The notes: generated by a model not told the origin, from the sequence alone. A DNA stretch of 64,000 bases from Mesorhizobium sp. (GCF_016793485.1 NZ_JAEULZ010000038.1:186001-250000), one strand, 5' to 3'. Positions 29,324-41,294 are shown, numbered from the stretch's first letter. Program-made: numbers and translations.

Positions 29324-30196
29324 ATGGCATCCAGCATCGCCTCCGCAAATCCGCAAAAGGGCCCAGCCATCATTCTCGTCGAGCCGCAGCTTGGCGAGAA
29401 TATCGGCATGGTCGCCCGCGCCATGGCCAATTTCGGCCTTTCGGAACTCAGGCTGGTCAGCCCGCGCGATGGCTGGCCGAGCGAGAAGGCGCGCGCCGCT
29501 GCCAGCCGTGCCGACCACGTCGTCGATGGCGCGGTCGTTTTCGATGATCTGCGCTCGGCGCTTGCCGACCTGAATTTCGTCTATGCGACGACTGCGCGCG
29601 AACGCGACGGTTTCAAGCAGGTGCGCGGTCCGGTCGAGGCGGGCAGGGTGCTGAGGGCGCGGGCGAGGGCTGGCGAGAAGACCGGCATCATGTTCGGCCG
29701 CGAGCGTTTCGGCCTCTACAATGAAGAGGTCGCGCTGGCCGACGAGATCGTGACCTTTCCGGTCAATCCCGAATATGCGTCGCTGAACATCGCACAAGCC
29801 GCGCTGCTGATGTCCTATGAGTGGATGAAGTCCGGTCTGGAGAAGGAGACCGATACGGCTTTTTCGGGACCCGATGCGCAACCGGCCGAAAAGCGCCAGC
29901 TTCAGGGTCTCTTGGACCATCTGGAGGCGGCGCTGGAGGCGCGCGGCTATTTCCGGCCCGCGCCCAAGAAGCCCAAGATGGTGGACAATCTGCGCGCGGT
30001 GCTGACGCGGCCGGGCTTCACGGAGCCCGAAATCAAGGTTCTGCGCGGTATCGTCTCTTCGCTCGACTATTTCTCGCCTCGCGCGCCACGCGGTGAGGGC
30101 TATCCCGAACGCAAGGCGAAGGCCGACCGCGATGCGCATGAAGATGGCGACTACCGTCGCAAGCCGGCCGAGCCCAAGGATGACGACAATGGCTGA
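29324..30196 (+). CDS. trmJ: TrmJ-like SPOUT RNA methyltransferase
   Basis: This 290-residue protein belongs to the TrmH/SpoU group 1 methyltransferases, which 2'-O-methylate tRNA position 32. Motif 1 is [18 protein letters not shown], motif 2 [11 protein letters not shown], motif 3 [19 protein letters not shown]; the trefoil knot region is complete. A charged, low-complexity tail (about 255-290) extends beyond the catalytic domain. It overlaps murI by 8 bases. Confidence 0.88.
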   Translation: MASSIASANPQKGPAIILVEPQLGENIGMVARAMANFGLSELRLVSPRDGWPSEKARAAASRADHVVDGAVVFDDLRSALADLNFVYATTARERDGFKQVRGPVEAGRVLRARARAGEKTGIMFGRERFGLYNEEVALADEIVTFPVNPEYASLNIAQAALLMSYEWMKSGLEKETDTAFSGPDAQPAEKRQLQGLLDHLEAALEARGYFRPAPKKPKMVDNLRAVLTRPGFTEPEIKVLRGIVSSLDYFSPRAPRGEGYPERKAKADRDAHEDGDYRRKPAEPKDDDNG

Positions 30197-30989
30197 CCGC
30201 CCGATCCTGATGTTCGATTCCGGCATCGGCGGACTGACGGTGCTGCGCGAAGCTCGCGTGCTGATGCCCGACCGGCGCTTCGTCTATGTCGCGGACGACG
30301 CCGGGTTCCCCTACGGCGCGTGGGAGGAGCCGGCACTAAGGGAGCGCATACTGTCGCTTTTTGCGGACCTACTGACGCGCTTCGATCCCGAGATATCGGT
30401 CATCGCCTGCAACACGGCATCCACGCTCGTCATGGACGCGCTGCGGCAGCGCTTTCCCGGCCATCCCTTCGTGGGAACGGTGCCGGCTATCAAGCCCGCG
30501 GCGGAACGCACGCGGTCGGGGCTCGTATCGGTCCTTGGCACACCCGGCACGGTGAAACGGCAATATACGCGCGACCTGATCAGGCAATGGGCGTCGAAAT
30601 GCCATGTCAGGCTGGTCGGCAGCGGCAATCTCGCTCAGCTGGCCGAAACCTACATGCGCGACGGTTTTGTAGATGAGGAAGCAGTCCGCGCCGAGATCGC
30701 GCCCTGTTTCATGGAGCAGGACGGCCGGCGAACCGATATCGTGGTGCTTGCCTGCACGCATTATCCCTTCCTGGTGAACCGCATGCGCAAGACGGCGCCG
30801 TGGCCTGTTGACTGGATCGATCCCGCCGAGGCCATCGCCAGGCGTGCGCTTTCGCTGCTTGGCGAGCAGCGTGCGGCGGTCTTGCCCCCGGTATTGGCTG
30901 AACGCGCCGATCTCGCCGTATTCACTTCAGGCAAGGCCGAGTTCACGACGCGCCGGCTGATGCAGGGGTTCGGCCTGACGGTGCACTGA
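30189..30989 (+). CDS. murI: Glutamate racemase
   Basis: This 266-residue enzyme makes D-glutamate for peptidoglycan. The two catalytic cysteines are visible in ACNTAS (about 77) and ACTHYP (about 188), with the N-terminal [11 protein letters not shown]. Met 30189 lies inside the end of trmJ (8-base overlap), giving translational coupling; a longer frame begins at 30093 but that part is antisense-like filler. Confidence 0.94.
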   Translation: MADRPILMFDSGIGGLTVLREARVLMPDRRFVYVADDAGFPYGAWEEPALRERILSLFADLLTRFDPEISVIACNTASTLVMDALRQRFPGHPFVGTVPAIKPAAERTRSGLVSVLGTPGTVKRQYTRDLIRQWASKCHVRLVGSGNLAQLAETYMRDGFVDEEAVRAEIAPCFMEQDGRRTDIVVLACTHYPFLVNRMRKTAPWPVDWIDPAEAIARRALSLLGEQRAAVLPPVLAERADLAVFTSGKAEFTTRRLMQGFGLTVH

Positions 30990-31052
30990 GCCCGTTGTCG
31001 GAACATCGTTTGGCCGCCAGCGTTTCTCTTGCCTCGACCACAGGAGGCAAAC

Positions 31053-31235
31053 ATGCCTGCGAAATCCAAGGCACAGCAGATGGCCGCCGGCGCTGCCCTT
31101 TCCGCCAAGCGCGGCGAGACCAAGAAGGGCGAACTCAAGGGCGCATCGAAGGAGATGTACGAATCCATGAGCGAAAAGCAGCTCGAGGAGTTCGCTGAGA
31201 CCAAGCGCAAGGGCTTGCCTTACAAGAAGGATTGA
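31053..31235 (+). CDS. DUF3008 small basic protein
   Basis: This 60-residue, Lys/Glu/Ala-rich helical protein (MPAKSKAQQMAAGAALSAK ... EFAETKRKGLPYKKD) matches the small DUF3008 family seen in many Proteobacteria, function unknown. AGGAGG stands just before the ATG, a strong ribosome site. It has its own small gap from murI. Confidence 0.82.
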   Translation: MPAKSKAQQMAAGAALSAKRGETKKGELKGASKEMYESMSEKQLEEFAETKRKGLPYKKD

Positions 31236-31255
31236 GCTTCCGGTTCGCCTCGGCG

Positions 31256-31284
31256 TTGACAATCCAGCACCCTTCGACTAGTTA
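31256..31284 (+). promoter_or_regulatory. Candidate rpsD promoter
   Basis: TTGACA (31256-31261), a 17-base spacer and TAGTTA (31279-31284) resemble a sigma-70 promoter, leaving a leader of about 165 bases before the rpsD ATG. The leader has a GC hairpin (CCGGGCCGAGAGGTCCGG near 31294-31313). Some S4 genes are autoregulated through such leaders in other phyla. Confidence 0.5.
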
Positions 31285-31458
31285 GCCGCCATCGCCGGGC
31301 CGAGAGGTCCGGCGGTGCTATTTGACGTGTCCCGTGGGTTTCTTCGCAAAGCGTGCGTGGGAAACCCTGTCAGGTCTCGAAAACGGAGATCAGAGGAGGG
31401 CGCGTTTCCTTCACCCGGTACATGCCGTTCCGGGTGTATTGTTTTGAAAGGGAATGCG

Positions 31459-32076
31459 ATGAGCAAGCGCGAATCCGCGAAATACAAGATCGATCGCCGT
31501 CTTGGCGAAAACATCTGGGGTCGTCCGAAGTCCCCGGTCAACAAGCGTGAATATGGTCCCGGCCAGCACGGCCAGCGCCGCAAGGGCAAGCTGTCCGACT
31601 TCGGTCTGCAGCTGCGCGCCAAGCAGAAGCTGAAGGGTCACTATGGCGACGTTTCGGAAAAGCAGTTCCGCAAGATTTACGAGGAGGCCAACCGCCGCAA
31701 GGGCGACACCTCCGAGAACCTGATCGGCCTCCTGGAGTCGCGCCTTGATGCGGTCGTGTACCGCTCCAAGTTCGTGCCGACGATCTTCGCGGCCCGTCAG
31801 TTCATCAACCATGGCCACGTCAACGTGAACGGCCGCCGCACGAACATCGGTTCGTACCGCTGCAAGCCGGGCGATGTGATCGAGGTCCGCGAGAAGTCGA
31901 AGCAGTTGGTGATCGTGCTCGAGTCCGTGGCTCTGGCCGAGCGCGACGTGCCCGACTACATCGAGGTCGACCACAACAAGATGGTCGCGACCTACCAGCG
32001 CGTGCCGGGTCTTGCCGACGTGCCGTTCGCGGTGCAGATGGAACCGAACCTGGTGGTCGAGTTCTACTCGCGCTAA
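31459..32076 (+). CDS. rpsD: 30S ribosomal protein S4
   Basis: This 205-residue primary rRNA-binding protein has the alphaproteobacterial N-terminus [21 protein letters not shown], then [18 protein letters not shown], and the S4 RNA-binding domain with [25 protein letters not shown]. Met 31459 follows AAAGGGAATGCG. A UUCG-type terminator follows. Confidence 0.97.
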   Translation: MSKRESAKYKIDRRLGENIWGRPKSPVNKREYGPGQHGQRRKGKLSDFGLQLRAKQKLKGHYGDVSEKQFRKIYEEANRRKGDTSENLIGLLESRLDAVVYRSKFVPTIFAARQFINHGHVNVNGRRTNIGSYRCKPGDVIEVREKSKQLVIVLESVALAERDVPDYIEVDHNKMVATYQRVPGLADVPFAVQMEPNLVVEFYSR

Positions 32077-32105
32077 CGAGGTTCCGAAGGTTACGGATTT
32101 CTGGG

Positions 32106-32129
32106 AAAGCCGCCTTCGGGCGGCTTTTT
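32106..32129 (+). terminator. Terminator of rpsD
   Basis: AAAGCCGCC (32106-32114), TTCG tetraloop, GGCGGCTTT then more T. A textbook rho-independent terminator. Confidence 0.9.
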
Positions 32130-32151
32130 CGTTTGTGGACGGAGACGGCAG

Positions 32152-33081
32152 ATGGACGACCTGCAAGCCTTGCTGGACGACATCCATCGGGAGATGGCCA
32201 CCAAGACGCGACGCGGCAAGGTGGCCGACTACATCCCGCAGTTGGCCGCCGTCGATCCCGCCCATTTCGGCATCGCCGTTACCATGATCGACGGGCGGGA
32301 ATTCACGGCCGGCGAAGCCGACACGGCCTTTTCGATCCAGAGCGTCTCCAAGGTCTTCACGCTGACGCTGGCACTCGGCACTGTCGGTGATCGCCTATGG
32401 AGCCGGGTTGGCCGTGAGCCCTCCGGCACGCCGTTCAACTCCATCGTCCAGTTGGAGCTTGAACACGGAAAGCCCCGCAATCCCTTCGTCAACGCTGGCG
32501 CAATAGCGGTCGCCGACGTACTGCTGGCCGGACATCAGCCGAAGGAGGCGATCGGCGAGATCGTCCAGTTCGTGCGCTATCTGGCAGGCGACGAGACCAT
32601 CGTGATCGACAACCGGGTCGCGCGCTCTGAAACAGACACCGGCTTCCGCAACTTCGCGCTTGCCCAGTTCATGCGTTCGTTCGGAAAGCTCGACCATCCT
32701 GCCGAGCATGTGCTTGGCGTCTATTTTCACCAGTGCGCGCTGGCGATGAGCTGCCGTCAGCTTTCCCATGCCGGGCTGTTCCTCGCCGCGGGCGGGCGCA
32801 ACCCCGTGACCGGGCATACGGTCGTATCGCGTGATCGCGCACGTCGCATCAATGCGCTCATGCTGACCTGTGGCCATTACGACGGCTCCGGCGACTTCGC
32901 CTATCGTGTCGGCCTGCCGGGCAAAAGCGGCGTCGGCGGCGGCATCCTGGTCGTCGCGCCCGGCAAGGCGTCCATTGCGGTGTGGTCGCCGGGGCTCAAC
33001 GAAAATGGTAATTCGCTTCTGGGGTCGCAGGCGCTGGAAATGCTGGCGCAGCGCACCGGATGGTCTATTTTCGGCGTGTAA
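32152..33081 (+). CDS. glsA: Glutaminase A
   Basis: This 309-residue beta-lactamase-fold enzyme hydrolyses glutamine to glutamate and ammonia. The nucleophile motif SxxK is seen in SIQSVSKVF (about 60-68); further family segments are [25 protein letters not shown] and [24 protein letters not shown]. Full family length. GGAGACGG precedes the ATG; the ttcA start is 13 bases after its stop. Confidence 0.95.
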   Translation: MDDLQALLDDIHREMATKTRRGKVADYIPQLAAVDPAHFGIAVTMIDGREFTAGEADTAFSIQSVSKVFTLTLALGTVGDRLWSRVGREPSGTPFNSIVQLELEHGKPRNPFVNAGAIAVADVLLAGHQPKEAIGEIVQFVRYLAGDETIVIDNRVARSETDTGFRNFALAQFMRSFGKLDHPAEHVLGVYFHQCALAMSCRQLSHAGLFLAAGGRNPVTGHTVVSRDRARRINALMLTCGHYDGSGDFAYRVGLPGKSGVGGGILVVAPGKASIAVWSPGLNENGNSLLGSQALEMLAQRTGWSIFGV

Positions 33082-33094
33082 TCGGAACGAGCCT

Positions 33095-33952
33095 ATGAAC
33101 ATCGCCGTTACGGAAGACCAGATCGCGGAAGGTGAGGGCGGGACGCATCCGATCTTTCGCGATGTGCCGTCGTCGCTGGAGTTCAACAAGCTGCGCAAGC
33201 GGCTCGTGCGCAACACCCGCGAAGCGATCGAGCATTACGGGATGGTGAAAGCAGGCGACCGCTGGCTGGTGGCGCTGTCGGGCGGCAAGGATTCCTACGG
33301 GCTACTGGCGATCCTGCTGGATCTCAAATGGCGTGGTCTGCTGCCCGTTGAATTGCTCGCCTGCAATCTCGACCAGGGCCAGCCGAACTTCCCGAAACAT
33401 ATTCTGCCCGAATTCCTTGCGAAGCTGGGGGTCGAGCATCGCATCGAATACCGCGACACCTATTCCGTCGTGACGGACAAGATCGCGGACGGAAAAACCT
33501 ATTGCTCGCTCTGCTCAAGGCTGCGGCGCGGACACCTGTACCGGATAGCTCGCGAAGAGGGATGTTCTTCGCTGGTGCTTGGCCACCACCGCGAGGACAT
33601 CCTCGAAACCTTCTTCATGAACCTCTTCCACGGAGGCAGGCTGGCCGCCATGCCGCCAAAGCTGCTGAATGACGAGGGCGATCTCTTCGTGTTGAGGCCG
33701 CTTGCGTTCTCGGCCGAAACCGACCTTGCGCGGTTTGCCGACGCGATGGCGTTCCCCATCATCCCGTGCGACCTCTGCGGAAGCCAGGACGGATTGCAGC
33801 GAAACGCCATGAAAGCGATGCTCGCCGACATCGAGGCGAAGATGCCTGGCCGCAAGGACACGATGATCCGCGCCATGGCGAACGTGCGTCCTTCGCATTT
33901 GCTCGACCCGAGGATCTTCGATTTTGCGGGTCTCGCGCCCAGCCGCGCGTGA
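33095..33952 (+). CDS. ttcA: tRNA 2-thiocytidine(32) synthetase
   Basis: This 285-residue PP-loop enzyme thiolates C32 of certain tRNAs using a [4Fe-4S] cluster. The PP-loop is SGGKDS (about 60) and the cluster cysteines are in CSLC and CDLC. It depends on iron-sulfur assembly, so it is a client of the suf system in this window. Met 33095 is the first within the gene's own space; a 75-codon upstream extension overlaps glsA and is rejected. Confidence 0.93.
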   Translation: MNIAVTEDQIAEGEGGTHPIFRDVPSSLEFNKLRKRLVRNTREAIEHYGMVKAGDRWLVALSGGKDSYGLLAILLDLKWRGLLPVELLACNLDQGQPNFPKHILPEFLAKLGVEHRIEYRDTYSVVTDKIADGKTYCSLCSRLRRGHLYRIAREEGCSSLVLGHHREDILETFFMNLFHGGRLAAMPPKLLNDEGDLFVLRPLAFSAETDLARFADAMAFPIIPCDLCGSQDGLQRNAMKAMLADIEAKMPGRKDTMIRAMANVRPSHLLDPRIFDFAGLAPSRA

Positions 33953-33955
33953 AGG

Positions 33956-35203
33956 CTACGTAGTCGGGTGGCTGTGCGACTGGAACAGCTTCCCGCGCTC
34001 GGCGATCAACACGAAGACCAGCGCGACCAGGGAGACGGCGCAGAACCCCGCTGCAAGTGGCGTCGTTGTGCCGTCGAAGAGCTGACCGATCGTCGCCCCG
34101 ATGACGCCTCCCCCGAGCGTTTGGGTAAAGCCCTGGACGGATGAAGCGGTGCCGGCCAGATGACCGAGGGGCTCCATGGCGATCGAGTTGAAGTTAGACC
34201 CGATCCAGCCGAACTGCAGCATTGCGGCGGCAAAGAGCGGCACGAAGACGTAGATTGGCAACTGGCCGAACAGCGACAGCACGAACCAGAGGCTTGTAAC
34301 CGCGATGAAGCCGACCAGAGCACCGTGCGAGAGCTTCCGCATGCCGAACCGCCCGACGAGCCTTGAATTGACGAAGGACGACACCGCCATCATGCCGGCG
34401 ACGGCGGCAAAGAGCACGGGGAACCATACGCCAAGCCCGTAGATGCCGACATAGACCTGCTGCGCCGAATTGATGAAGCCGAACAGCGCGCCGAAGATCG
34501 CCGTGGTCGCCAGCATGTAGCAAAGCGAGACGCGGTTGGTCAGTACGATGCGGAAGCCGTCCGCTATGGTGCGGACATTGAAAGCGCGCCGGTATTCCGG
34601 ATGAAGCGTTTCTGGCAGCCGGAAAGTCGCCCAGATGGTGATCGCAAGCGCGATCAGCGCCATGACGACAAAGATCATATGCCATTCGGAGAACAGCATC
34701 ACGATCTGACCCATGCCTGGTGCAACGACCGGGATCACCATGAACACCATGAAGACCAGCGACATGACCTCGGCCATCGCGCGACCGCCAAAGACATCGC
34801 GAACGACCGACACGGTGATCACGCGCGTCGCGGCGGCACCCATGCCCTGCACGAACCGCAGGATCAGCAAAGTCTCGAAGCTCGGCGCGAAGGCGGCGGC
34901 AAGCGCCGCTGCGACATAGACCGCCAGGCCAGCAAGCAGCGGCGGTCGCCGACCGAAACGATCCGACAGCGGCCCGAAGAAAAGCTGGCAGATTCCGAAA
35001 CCCGCTATGTAGGCAGTGATCACATATTGCCGATGGTTCTCGTTCTCGACGCCCAGCGAGGCTCCGATCTGTTGCAGGCCGGGCAGCATGATGTCGATGG
35101 CGAGCGCGTTGAGCGCCATCAGCGCGGCAGCCAGCGCAATAAACTCCCAACGCGGTATCAGGAGTTTGAAAGCGTGAGCTGCGGGGGCTGGCTTCTGGTC
35201 CAT
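33956..35203 (-). CDS. Bcr/CflA family multidrug MFS transporter
   Basis: This 415-residue protein has twelve hydrophobic helices and the drug:H+ antiporter motif A-like loop GPLSDRFGRRPPLLAG between helices 2 and 3, plus the LPETL motif after helix 6 (FRLPETLHPEYR), typical of the Bcr/CflA (DHA1) group. It probably exports bicyclomycin-like or other hydrophobic drugs. Convergent with ttcA, 3 bases between stops. Confidence 0.9.
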   Translation of the reverse strand: MDQKPAPAAHAFKLLIPRWEFIALAAALMALNALAIDIMLPGLQQIGASLGVENENHRQYVITAYIAGFGICQLFFGPLSDRFGRRPPLLAGLAVYVAAALAAAFAPSFETLLILRFVQGMGAAATRVITVSVVRDVFGGRAMAEVMSLVFMVFMVIPVVAPGMGQIVMLFSEWHMIFVVMALIALAITIWATFRLPETLHPEYRRAFNVRTIADGFRIVLTNRVSLCYMLATTAIFGALFGFINSAQQVYVGIYGLGVWFPVLFAAVAGMMAVSSFVNSRLVGRFGMRKLSHGALVGFIAVTSLWFVLSLFGQLPIYVFVPLFAAAMLQFGWIGSNFNSIAMEPLGHLAGTASSVQGFTQTLGGGVIGATIGQLFDGTTTPLAAGFCAVSLVALVFVLIAERGKLFQSHSHPTT

Positions 35204-35296
35204 GAATTATTCCAAATCAAAAGGAAATGCGCCGGAAGCCGGCGCATTCAAGAGACGCGACCCGAATTTTTCCGGGCCATGCAATGTGCAATGTGA

Positions 35297-35629
35297 TCAG
35301 GCGGCCTTTACGGTCACGCCCTTCTCATCGAGGAAGGATTGCAGTTCGCCGGACTGGAACATTTCTCGGATGATGTCGCAGCCGCCGACAAATTCGCCCT
35401 TCACGTAAAGCTGGGGAATGGTCGGCCAGTTGGAGTATTCCTTGATGCCCTGGCGCAGTTCGTTCGAGGTCAGGACATTCACGCCCTTGTAGTCGACGCC
35501 GACATAATCGAGAATCTGCACGACCTGGCCAGAAAAGCCGCACTGGGGGAAGCCGGGGGTGCCCTTCATGAAAAGCACCACGTCGTTGCCCTTCACCTCG
35601 CTGTCGATGTATTCGCTGATTCCGCTCAT
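35297..35629 (-). CDS. grxD: Monothiol glutaredoxin, CGFS type
   Basis: This 110-residue monothiol glutaredoxin ([23 protein letters not shown] start) has the active site CGFS (about 30-33, FPQCGFS), [17 protein letters not shown] (glutathione binding). CGFS glutaredoxins carry [2Fe-2S] clusters and pair with BolA. bolA lies 1.1 kb away on the same strand, separated by two genes, instead of being adjacent. Confidence 0.93.
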   Translation of the reverse strand: MSGISEYIDSEVKGNDVVLFMKGTPGFPQCGFSGQVVQILDYVGVDYKGVNVLTSNELRQGIKEYSNWPTIPQLYVKGEFVGGCDIIREMFQSGELQSFLDEKGVTVKAA

Positions 35630-35727
35630 GATTTGTCCTTTCATGCCCGTGGGAGTCGGGCTCGAAACATGACAATCAAATAAACCCACTGCCGGTTTGA
35701 AACAAGGCGGCAACGAATGGACCACGG

Positions 35728-36528
35728 ATGAGCCGTTGGATAGCAGGCGTTTTACTGCTTCTTCTCGCGACGGTCGGCGCATCGATTTGGTGGTGGAGGA
35801 TGCCTGAGCCCGTGATCGAGCCGAAGCCGCAACCCGCCGCCTATCTGCCGCCGCCTTGCCGCGATATGGTCTTCGAGGCGGTAAACTACATCGTCTGTGA
35901 GGCCGATCTCGACCAATACGATGCTGTCCTCCGGCGCGCTGACGCGACGGCGAAACCCTACGGAAGCCTTGCCGCGCTCGCGAAAGCGGAGTCGTTCGTC
36001 TTCGCCACCAACGCCGGCATGTATCACGAGGATTTGAGCCCGGTCGGCCTCTATGTCGAAGACGGACGCGAGGCGTCGCCGCTCAATCTCGGCGACGCCC
36101 CGGGCAATTTCTTCATGAAGCCGAATGGCGTGTTCTATGTCGATCTTTCAGGCAACGCGGGCGTTATTGAGTCAGGCGCGTTCGCCACGTCGGGCATCAA
36201 GCCGGTGCTCGCTACCCAGTCAGGTCCGATGCTGGTCATCGACGGCAAGCTGCATCCTCGCTTTGAGGAGAACGGCGCTTCCCGCTACATCAGGAACGGC
36301 GTCGGCACGAATGGCGGCAAAAACGTCGTCTTCGTGATTTCACGCCAGTCCGTCAGCCTCGGCAGCTTCGCAAGGCTGTTTCGCGATGGTTTGGGGATCA
36401 GGAACGCACTCTTCTTTGACGGCGCTATCTCCGCGCTTCACGACGGTAGCAAATATCTGGTTGGCGGAAGCCATCCCGCCGGGCCGATACTCGCCGTGAA
36501 AGAAAAGACAGACCGTCCCACTCAGTAG
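35728..36528 (+). CDS. Phosphodiester glycosidase family (NAGPA-like) exported protein
   Basis: This 266-residue protein has an N-terminal signal anchor (about 4-23, [20 protein letters not shown]) and a DUF2233/NAGPA-like domain: [63 protein letters not shown]. Relatives remove N-acetylglucosamine from phosphodiesters; the bacterial substrate is unknown. It is opposite in strand to its neighbours and sits inside what is usually the bolA-grxD operon. Its 3' end overlaps the next gene by 7 bases. Confidence 0.85.
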   Translation: MSRWIAGVLLLLLATVGASIWWWRMPEPVIEPKPQPAAYLPPPCRDMVFEAVNYIVCEADLDQYDAVLRRADATAKPYGSLAALAKAESFVFATNAGMYHEDLSPVGLYVEDGREASPLNLGDAPGNFFMKPNGVFYVDLSGNAGVIESGAFATSGIKPVLATQSGPMLVIDGKLHPRFEENGASRYIRNGVGTNGGKNVVFVISRQSVSLGSFARLFRDGLGIRNALFFDGAISALHDGSKYLVGGSHPAGPILAVKEKTDRPTQ

Positions 36529-36749
36529 CTGCGCTGCTTTGCCTTCGAGCGGGCATTCACGGTCTTCCGTTTGCTGGTCTGGCGTTTGGCTGGTTTTTTG
36601 GCCTCGCGCTCAAGCCGTCGCAGCCTTTCAGCGACCGTCAGGCTGCTGGTCCGCTTGCGCCGCTTTGCGCGCTTGCTGGCGGACGACTTTCGCAGCATGT
36701 CCTGAAGAACATCGGCGACCACACCCTTTACGAAATCGGCGACCGACAT
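36522..36749 (-). CDS. Small, strongly basic protein, unknown
   Basis: This 75-residue protein has a short helix (MSVADFVKGVVADVLQDML) followed by a Lys/Arg/Ser-rich tail (about 25-75). It begins 2 bases after the bolA stop and so reads as the last gene of the purL-bolA unit. No family recognised; the tail suggests nucleic-acid or membrane contact. Confidence 0.6.
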   Translation of the reverse strand: MSVADFVKGVVADVLQDMLRKSSASKRAKRRKRTSSLTVAERLRRLEREAKKPAKRQTSKRKTVNARSKAKQRSY

Positions 36750-36751
36750 GG

Positions 36752-36985
36752 TTACCCGGGAACGCTGGTCTGGAGCGCCAGGGCGTGCAGCGCACCGCCC
36801 ATGTTGCCCTTCAGGGCATCATAGACCATCTGGTGCTGGTGCACGCGGCTCTTGCCTCGAAAGCTCTCCGCGACGACTTCGGCGGCATAGTGATCGCCAT
36901 CGCCTGCGAGGTCTCGGATCGTGACCTTTGCGTCGGGGATGCCCTCCTTGATCAGCCGTTCGATCTCGCGTGCATCCATCGCCAT
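36752..36985 (-). CDS. bolA: BolA-family protein
   Basis: This 77-residue protein shows the BolA fold (IERLIKEGIPDAKVTIRDLAGDGDHYAAEVVAESFRGKSRVHQHQMVYDALK) with the conserved RVHQHQ helix. BolA proteins bind a shared Fe-S cluster with CGFS glutaredoxins. It lies 13 bases after purL, as in other Rhizobiales. Confidence 0.92.
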   Translation of the reverse strand: MAMDAREIERLIKEGIPDAKVTIRDLAGDGDHYAAEVVAESFRGKSRVHQHQMVYDALKGNMGGALHALALQTSVPG

Positions 36986-36998
36986 CAGCAGTCTCCGC

Positions 36999-39227
<2,229 letters not shown>

Positions 39228-39365
39228 AGGCTGTTGTCGGCTCCGGATAGCGGGGAGGGGCACGCTGGGCATCCTTAACCCAGCCGCGCTGCGGCTCATA
39301 CCGCACTGCAAAGAAAAATGCAGCCTTTTCGGCGGCAATCTACAGCCAACAGGGCAGGCCGCGCT

Positions 39366-40787
39366 TCAGCCGTAGCTGTCGTAGCCTGCGGCCGGATTGT
39401 CGAGCAGCCGCCGGACGATGCTAAGGCCGGTCTTCATCTCATCGCGGTTCACGATCGAGAAACCGACCCGGATGCGGTGGTAAACCTCTTCGGTACGCCC
39501 CGGCTTGTATTCATCCTCGTCATCCACCAGCACGCCTTCACTGGCGGCGGCCTGCTTGAAGGTGCCCGACAGCCACGGGTCCGGCAGCTTCATCCAGACG
39601 AAGGGCGCCCGCTTGTGCGAGACGAAGTCAAGTCCGGCAAAGGCCTGCCGCATGATTGCCTCGCGCGCCTCGATTTCGGCTCTCGAAGCCTGCCGGATTG
39701 AATCGGCCGCGCCGGAAAGCACGAGACGCGCCGAAAGCTCCGCCAACATGAAAGGCATGCCTCCGGTGACCATCTTGTGAGCGACCTGGATGCGCGGTGC
39801 GAGATTGGCAGGGCAGGCGACCCATCCGCCGCGAACGCCGGCCGCCACCGTCTTCGACAGGCCGCCGATATGGAAGGTTCGCTCGGGCAGCAAGGCCGAT
39901 AGCGGCGTCGGCTGCTCGTCGAGCAGTGCGCCGTAGATCGAATCCTCGATCAGCCAGACATTGTTCCGTCGAGCGATCTCGGCGATCTCGCGCCGACGCT
40001 GCAGTGGCATGATGTTGAGGGTGGGGTTGTGCAGCGACGGGATGAAGAACGCCACTTTCGGGTGCTGTTGGGCACAGACGCGCTCGAAATCTTCGGGGTC
40101 CGGCCCTTGGGCATCGAGCTTCACGACAATGCTGCGCCGACCCATGAGGTTCGCGCTGCGGGCGATCGAGGAATAGGTCAGTTGCTCGAACACGATCTTG
40201 TCGCCGGGCGAGGTCATGGCCGCGATGACCGCCATGGCGGACGCATGCACGCCGATCGTCGGAATGACGCATTGAGGCTTCGGCGTCCATTCGCTGGAAC
40301 CGAGCCAGCGCGACCCCGCTTCTCGCCAGTCCTCTGGCCATGAGCGCGTGTAGTCGAGCGCCCGGCCCGAATGATCCCGCATCACGTCGGCAAGAATGCG
40401 CGCGACGGTATCAGCTTGTCCGACATCGGGGGCTGACGTGCTGTCCATGATGAGGCGGCCGGAGGGGCTGCCTTCCATGCTGCGCCGCGTTCCTTCAAAC
40501 GCCGGCTGCGGAGCGTCCGGGACAACGGTGTGCTGATCCGTCTCTCGGCCAAGCACGAATGTGCCGCGTCCAACCTCGCCGCTAACGAGACCGCGCTCAC
40601 GCACAAGAGCGTAAGCACGTCCAATTGTACCAATTGTAACCCCGATGTCGTACGCGAGATCGCGTTGCGGGGGCAATTTCGAGCCCGACGGCAGAATACC
40701 TTGGGCTATATCGCTTTCAATACGGTCTGCCAGCCGCAGATAAAGCGGGCCGGAGCCTTCGGATAGGTTCGGTAGCCAATTTGTCAT
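39366..40787 (-). CDS. MocR/PdxR-type GntR regulator with aminotransferase domain
   Basis: This 473-residue protein has an N-terminal GntR winged helix (about 10-80, SGPLYLRLADRIESDIAQGILPSGSKLPPQRDLA) and a fold type I aminotransferase-like domain (about 110-465) with the PLP-lysine region IGGLSKTVAAGVRGGW. MocR proteins sense PLP or an amino-acid adduct and usually control a neighbouring gene. The divergent DUF1127 gene is the only close candidate. The start codon lies inside a palindrome TTGTCATCGTGACAA (40781-40795). Confidence 0.88.
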   Translation of the reverse strand: MTNWLPNLSEGSGPLYLRLADRIESDIAQGILPSGSKLPPQRDLAYDIGVTIGTIGRAYALVRERGLVSGEVGRGTFVLGRETDQHTVVPDAPQPAFEGTRRSMEGSPSGRLIMDSTSAPDVGQADTVARILADVMRDHSGRALDYTRSWPEDWREAGSRWLGSSEWTPKPQCVIPTIGVHASAMAVIAAMTSPGDKIVFEQLTYSSIARSANLMGRRSIVVKLDAQGPDPEDFERVCAQQHPKVAFFIPSLHNPTLNIMPLQRRREIAEIARRNNVWLIEDSIYGALLDEQPTPLSALLPERTFHIGGLSKTVAAGVRGGWVACPANLAPRIQVAHKMVTGGMPFMLAELSARLVLSGAADSIRQASRAEIEAREAIMRQAFAGLDFVSHKRAPFVWMKLPDPWLSGTFKQAAASEGVLVDDEDEYKPGRTEEVYHRIRVGFSIVNRDEMKTGLSIVRRLLDNPAAGYDSYG

Positions 40788-40864
40788 CGTGACAATTTCA
40801 TATATTGCCTTCGAAATAGAGTCAATTCATTGGAGGCAAGCGATACAATTTGATCGCTTGTCAC
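40781..40864. promoter_or_regulatory. Candidate operator region between mocR and DUF1127 gene
   Basis: The perfect palindrome TTGTCA-TCG-TGACAA (40781-40795) spans the mocR start codon. A third copy of the half-site, TTGTCAC, lies at 40858-40864 just before the DUF1127 ribosome site. CAATT-containing direct repeats (ACAATTTCA, TCAATTCAT, ACAATTTGAT) lie between them. MocR regulators commonly bind such repeated half-sites; this is inferred from arrangement. Confidence 0.45.
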
Positions 40865-40879
40865 CATAAGGAGAGGGCA

Positions 40880-41095
40880 ATGAGTACATTCACGACGACC
40901 CGCACCGACACTTCGATGCGGACTTCTGAATCTCGCGGCGGCTTGCTGCTGCGTTTGATATCGATGATCGAGATGGCGGTTCAGCGCAGGCGCAGCCGCA
41001 TCGCCCTGATGGAACTGAGCGACGACCTGCTCAAGGACATCGGTGTTTCCCGTTCCGAAGCCTTCCGGGAATCCAACCGTCCATTCTGGGACTGA
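40880..41095 (+). CDS. DUF1127 small protein
   Basis: This 71-residue protein has the C-terminal DUF1127 motif (ALMELSDDLLKDIGVSRSEAFRESNRPFW), an arginine-rich helix before it and a Thr/Ser-rich N-terminus. Alphaproteobacterial DUF1127 proteins are linked to phosphate, carbon or stress responses and can bind RNA. AGGAGAGG precedes Met 40880. Its terminator is the attachment site of the element that follows. Confidence 0.87.
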   Translation: MSTFTTTRTDTSMRTSESRGGLLLRLISMIEMAVQRRRSRIALMELSDDLLKDIGVSRSEAFRESNRPFWD

Positions 41096-41152
41096 GTAAA
41101 GGCAAATGGGCGTAAGGCTACTTCGAAAACGTTCCTGCAAAACGATCCTAAA

Positions 41153-41189
41153 AATATAATGGCCGCCTCGAAAGGGCGGCCATTTTTTC
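41153..41189 (+). terminator. Terminator of the DUF1127 gene, carrying the left attachment core
   Basis: AATGGCCGCC (about 41159-41168) pairs perfectly with GGCGGCCATT (41175-41184), 7-base loop TCGAAAG... then TTTTT. The last 22 bases (41163-41184) are the integration core repeated at 51810-51831. The T-tract after it comes from the element side. Confidence 0.8.
41163..41184 (+). repeat. Left attachment site core (attL)
   Basis: A 22-bp sequence beginning CCGCCTCGAAAGGGCGGCC is repeated exactly at 51810-51831 in direct orientation; identity ends abruptly on both sides. An integrase gene starts 136 bases inside. This is the expected signature of site-specific integration. Confidence 0.85.
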
Positions 41190-41270
41190 ATTCTGGCGTA
41201 CGCCTGCGTTCATAGAAAGCCCGGAGTTCTGGGGTTTCCGTACTCCAACGTTCATTTGTGTACACGGTGG

Positions 41271-41294
41271 TTTATTCGACGTATATTCGACGTA
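41271..41294 (+). promoter_or_regulatory. Integrase arm-type binding site, left
   Basis: TATTCGACG occurs at 41273-41281 and 41284-41292, an 11-bp period. The 21-bp block 41271-41291 recurs with one mismatch at 51743-51763 inside the right end. Paired arm sites near both ends are typical for lambda-type integrases. It also lies between the end and the integrase ATG, so Int binding could shut off its own promoter. Confidence 0.7.

Noticed and set aside
41163..41184. tRNA 3' end as integration target
   Set aside because: No tRNA cloverleaf can be drawn around the core; it is a terminator hairpin.
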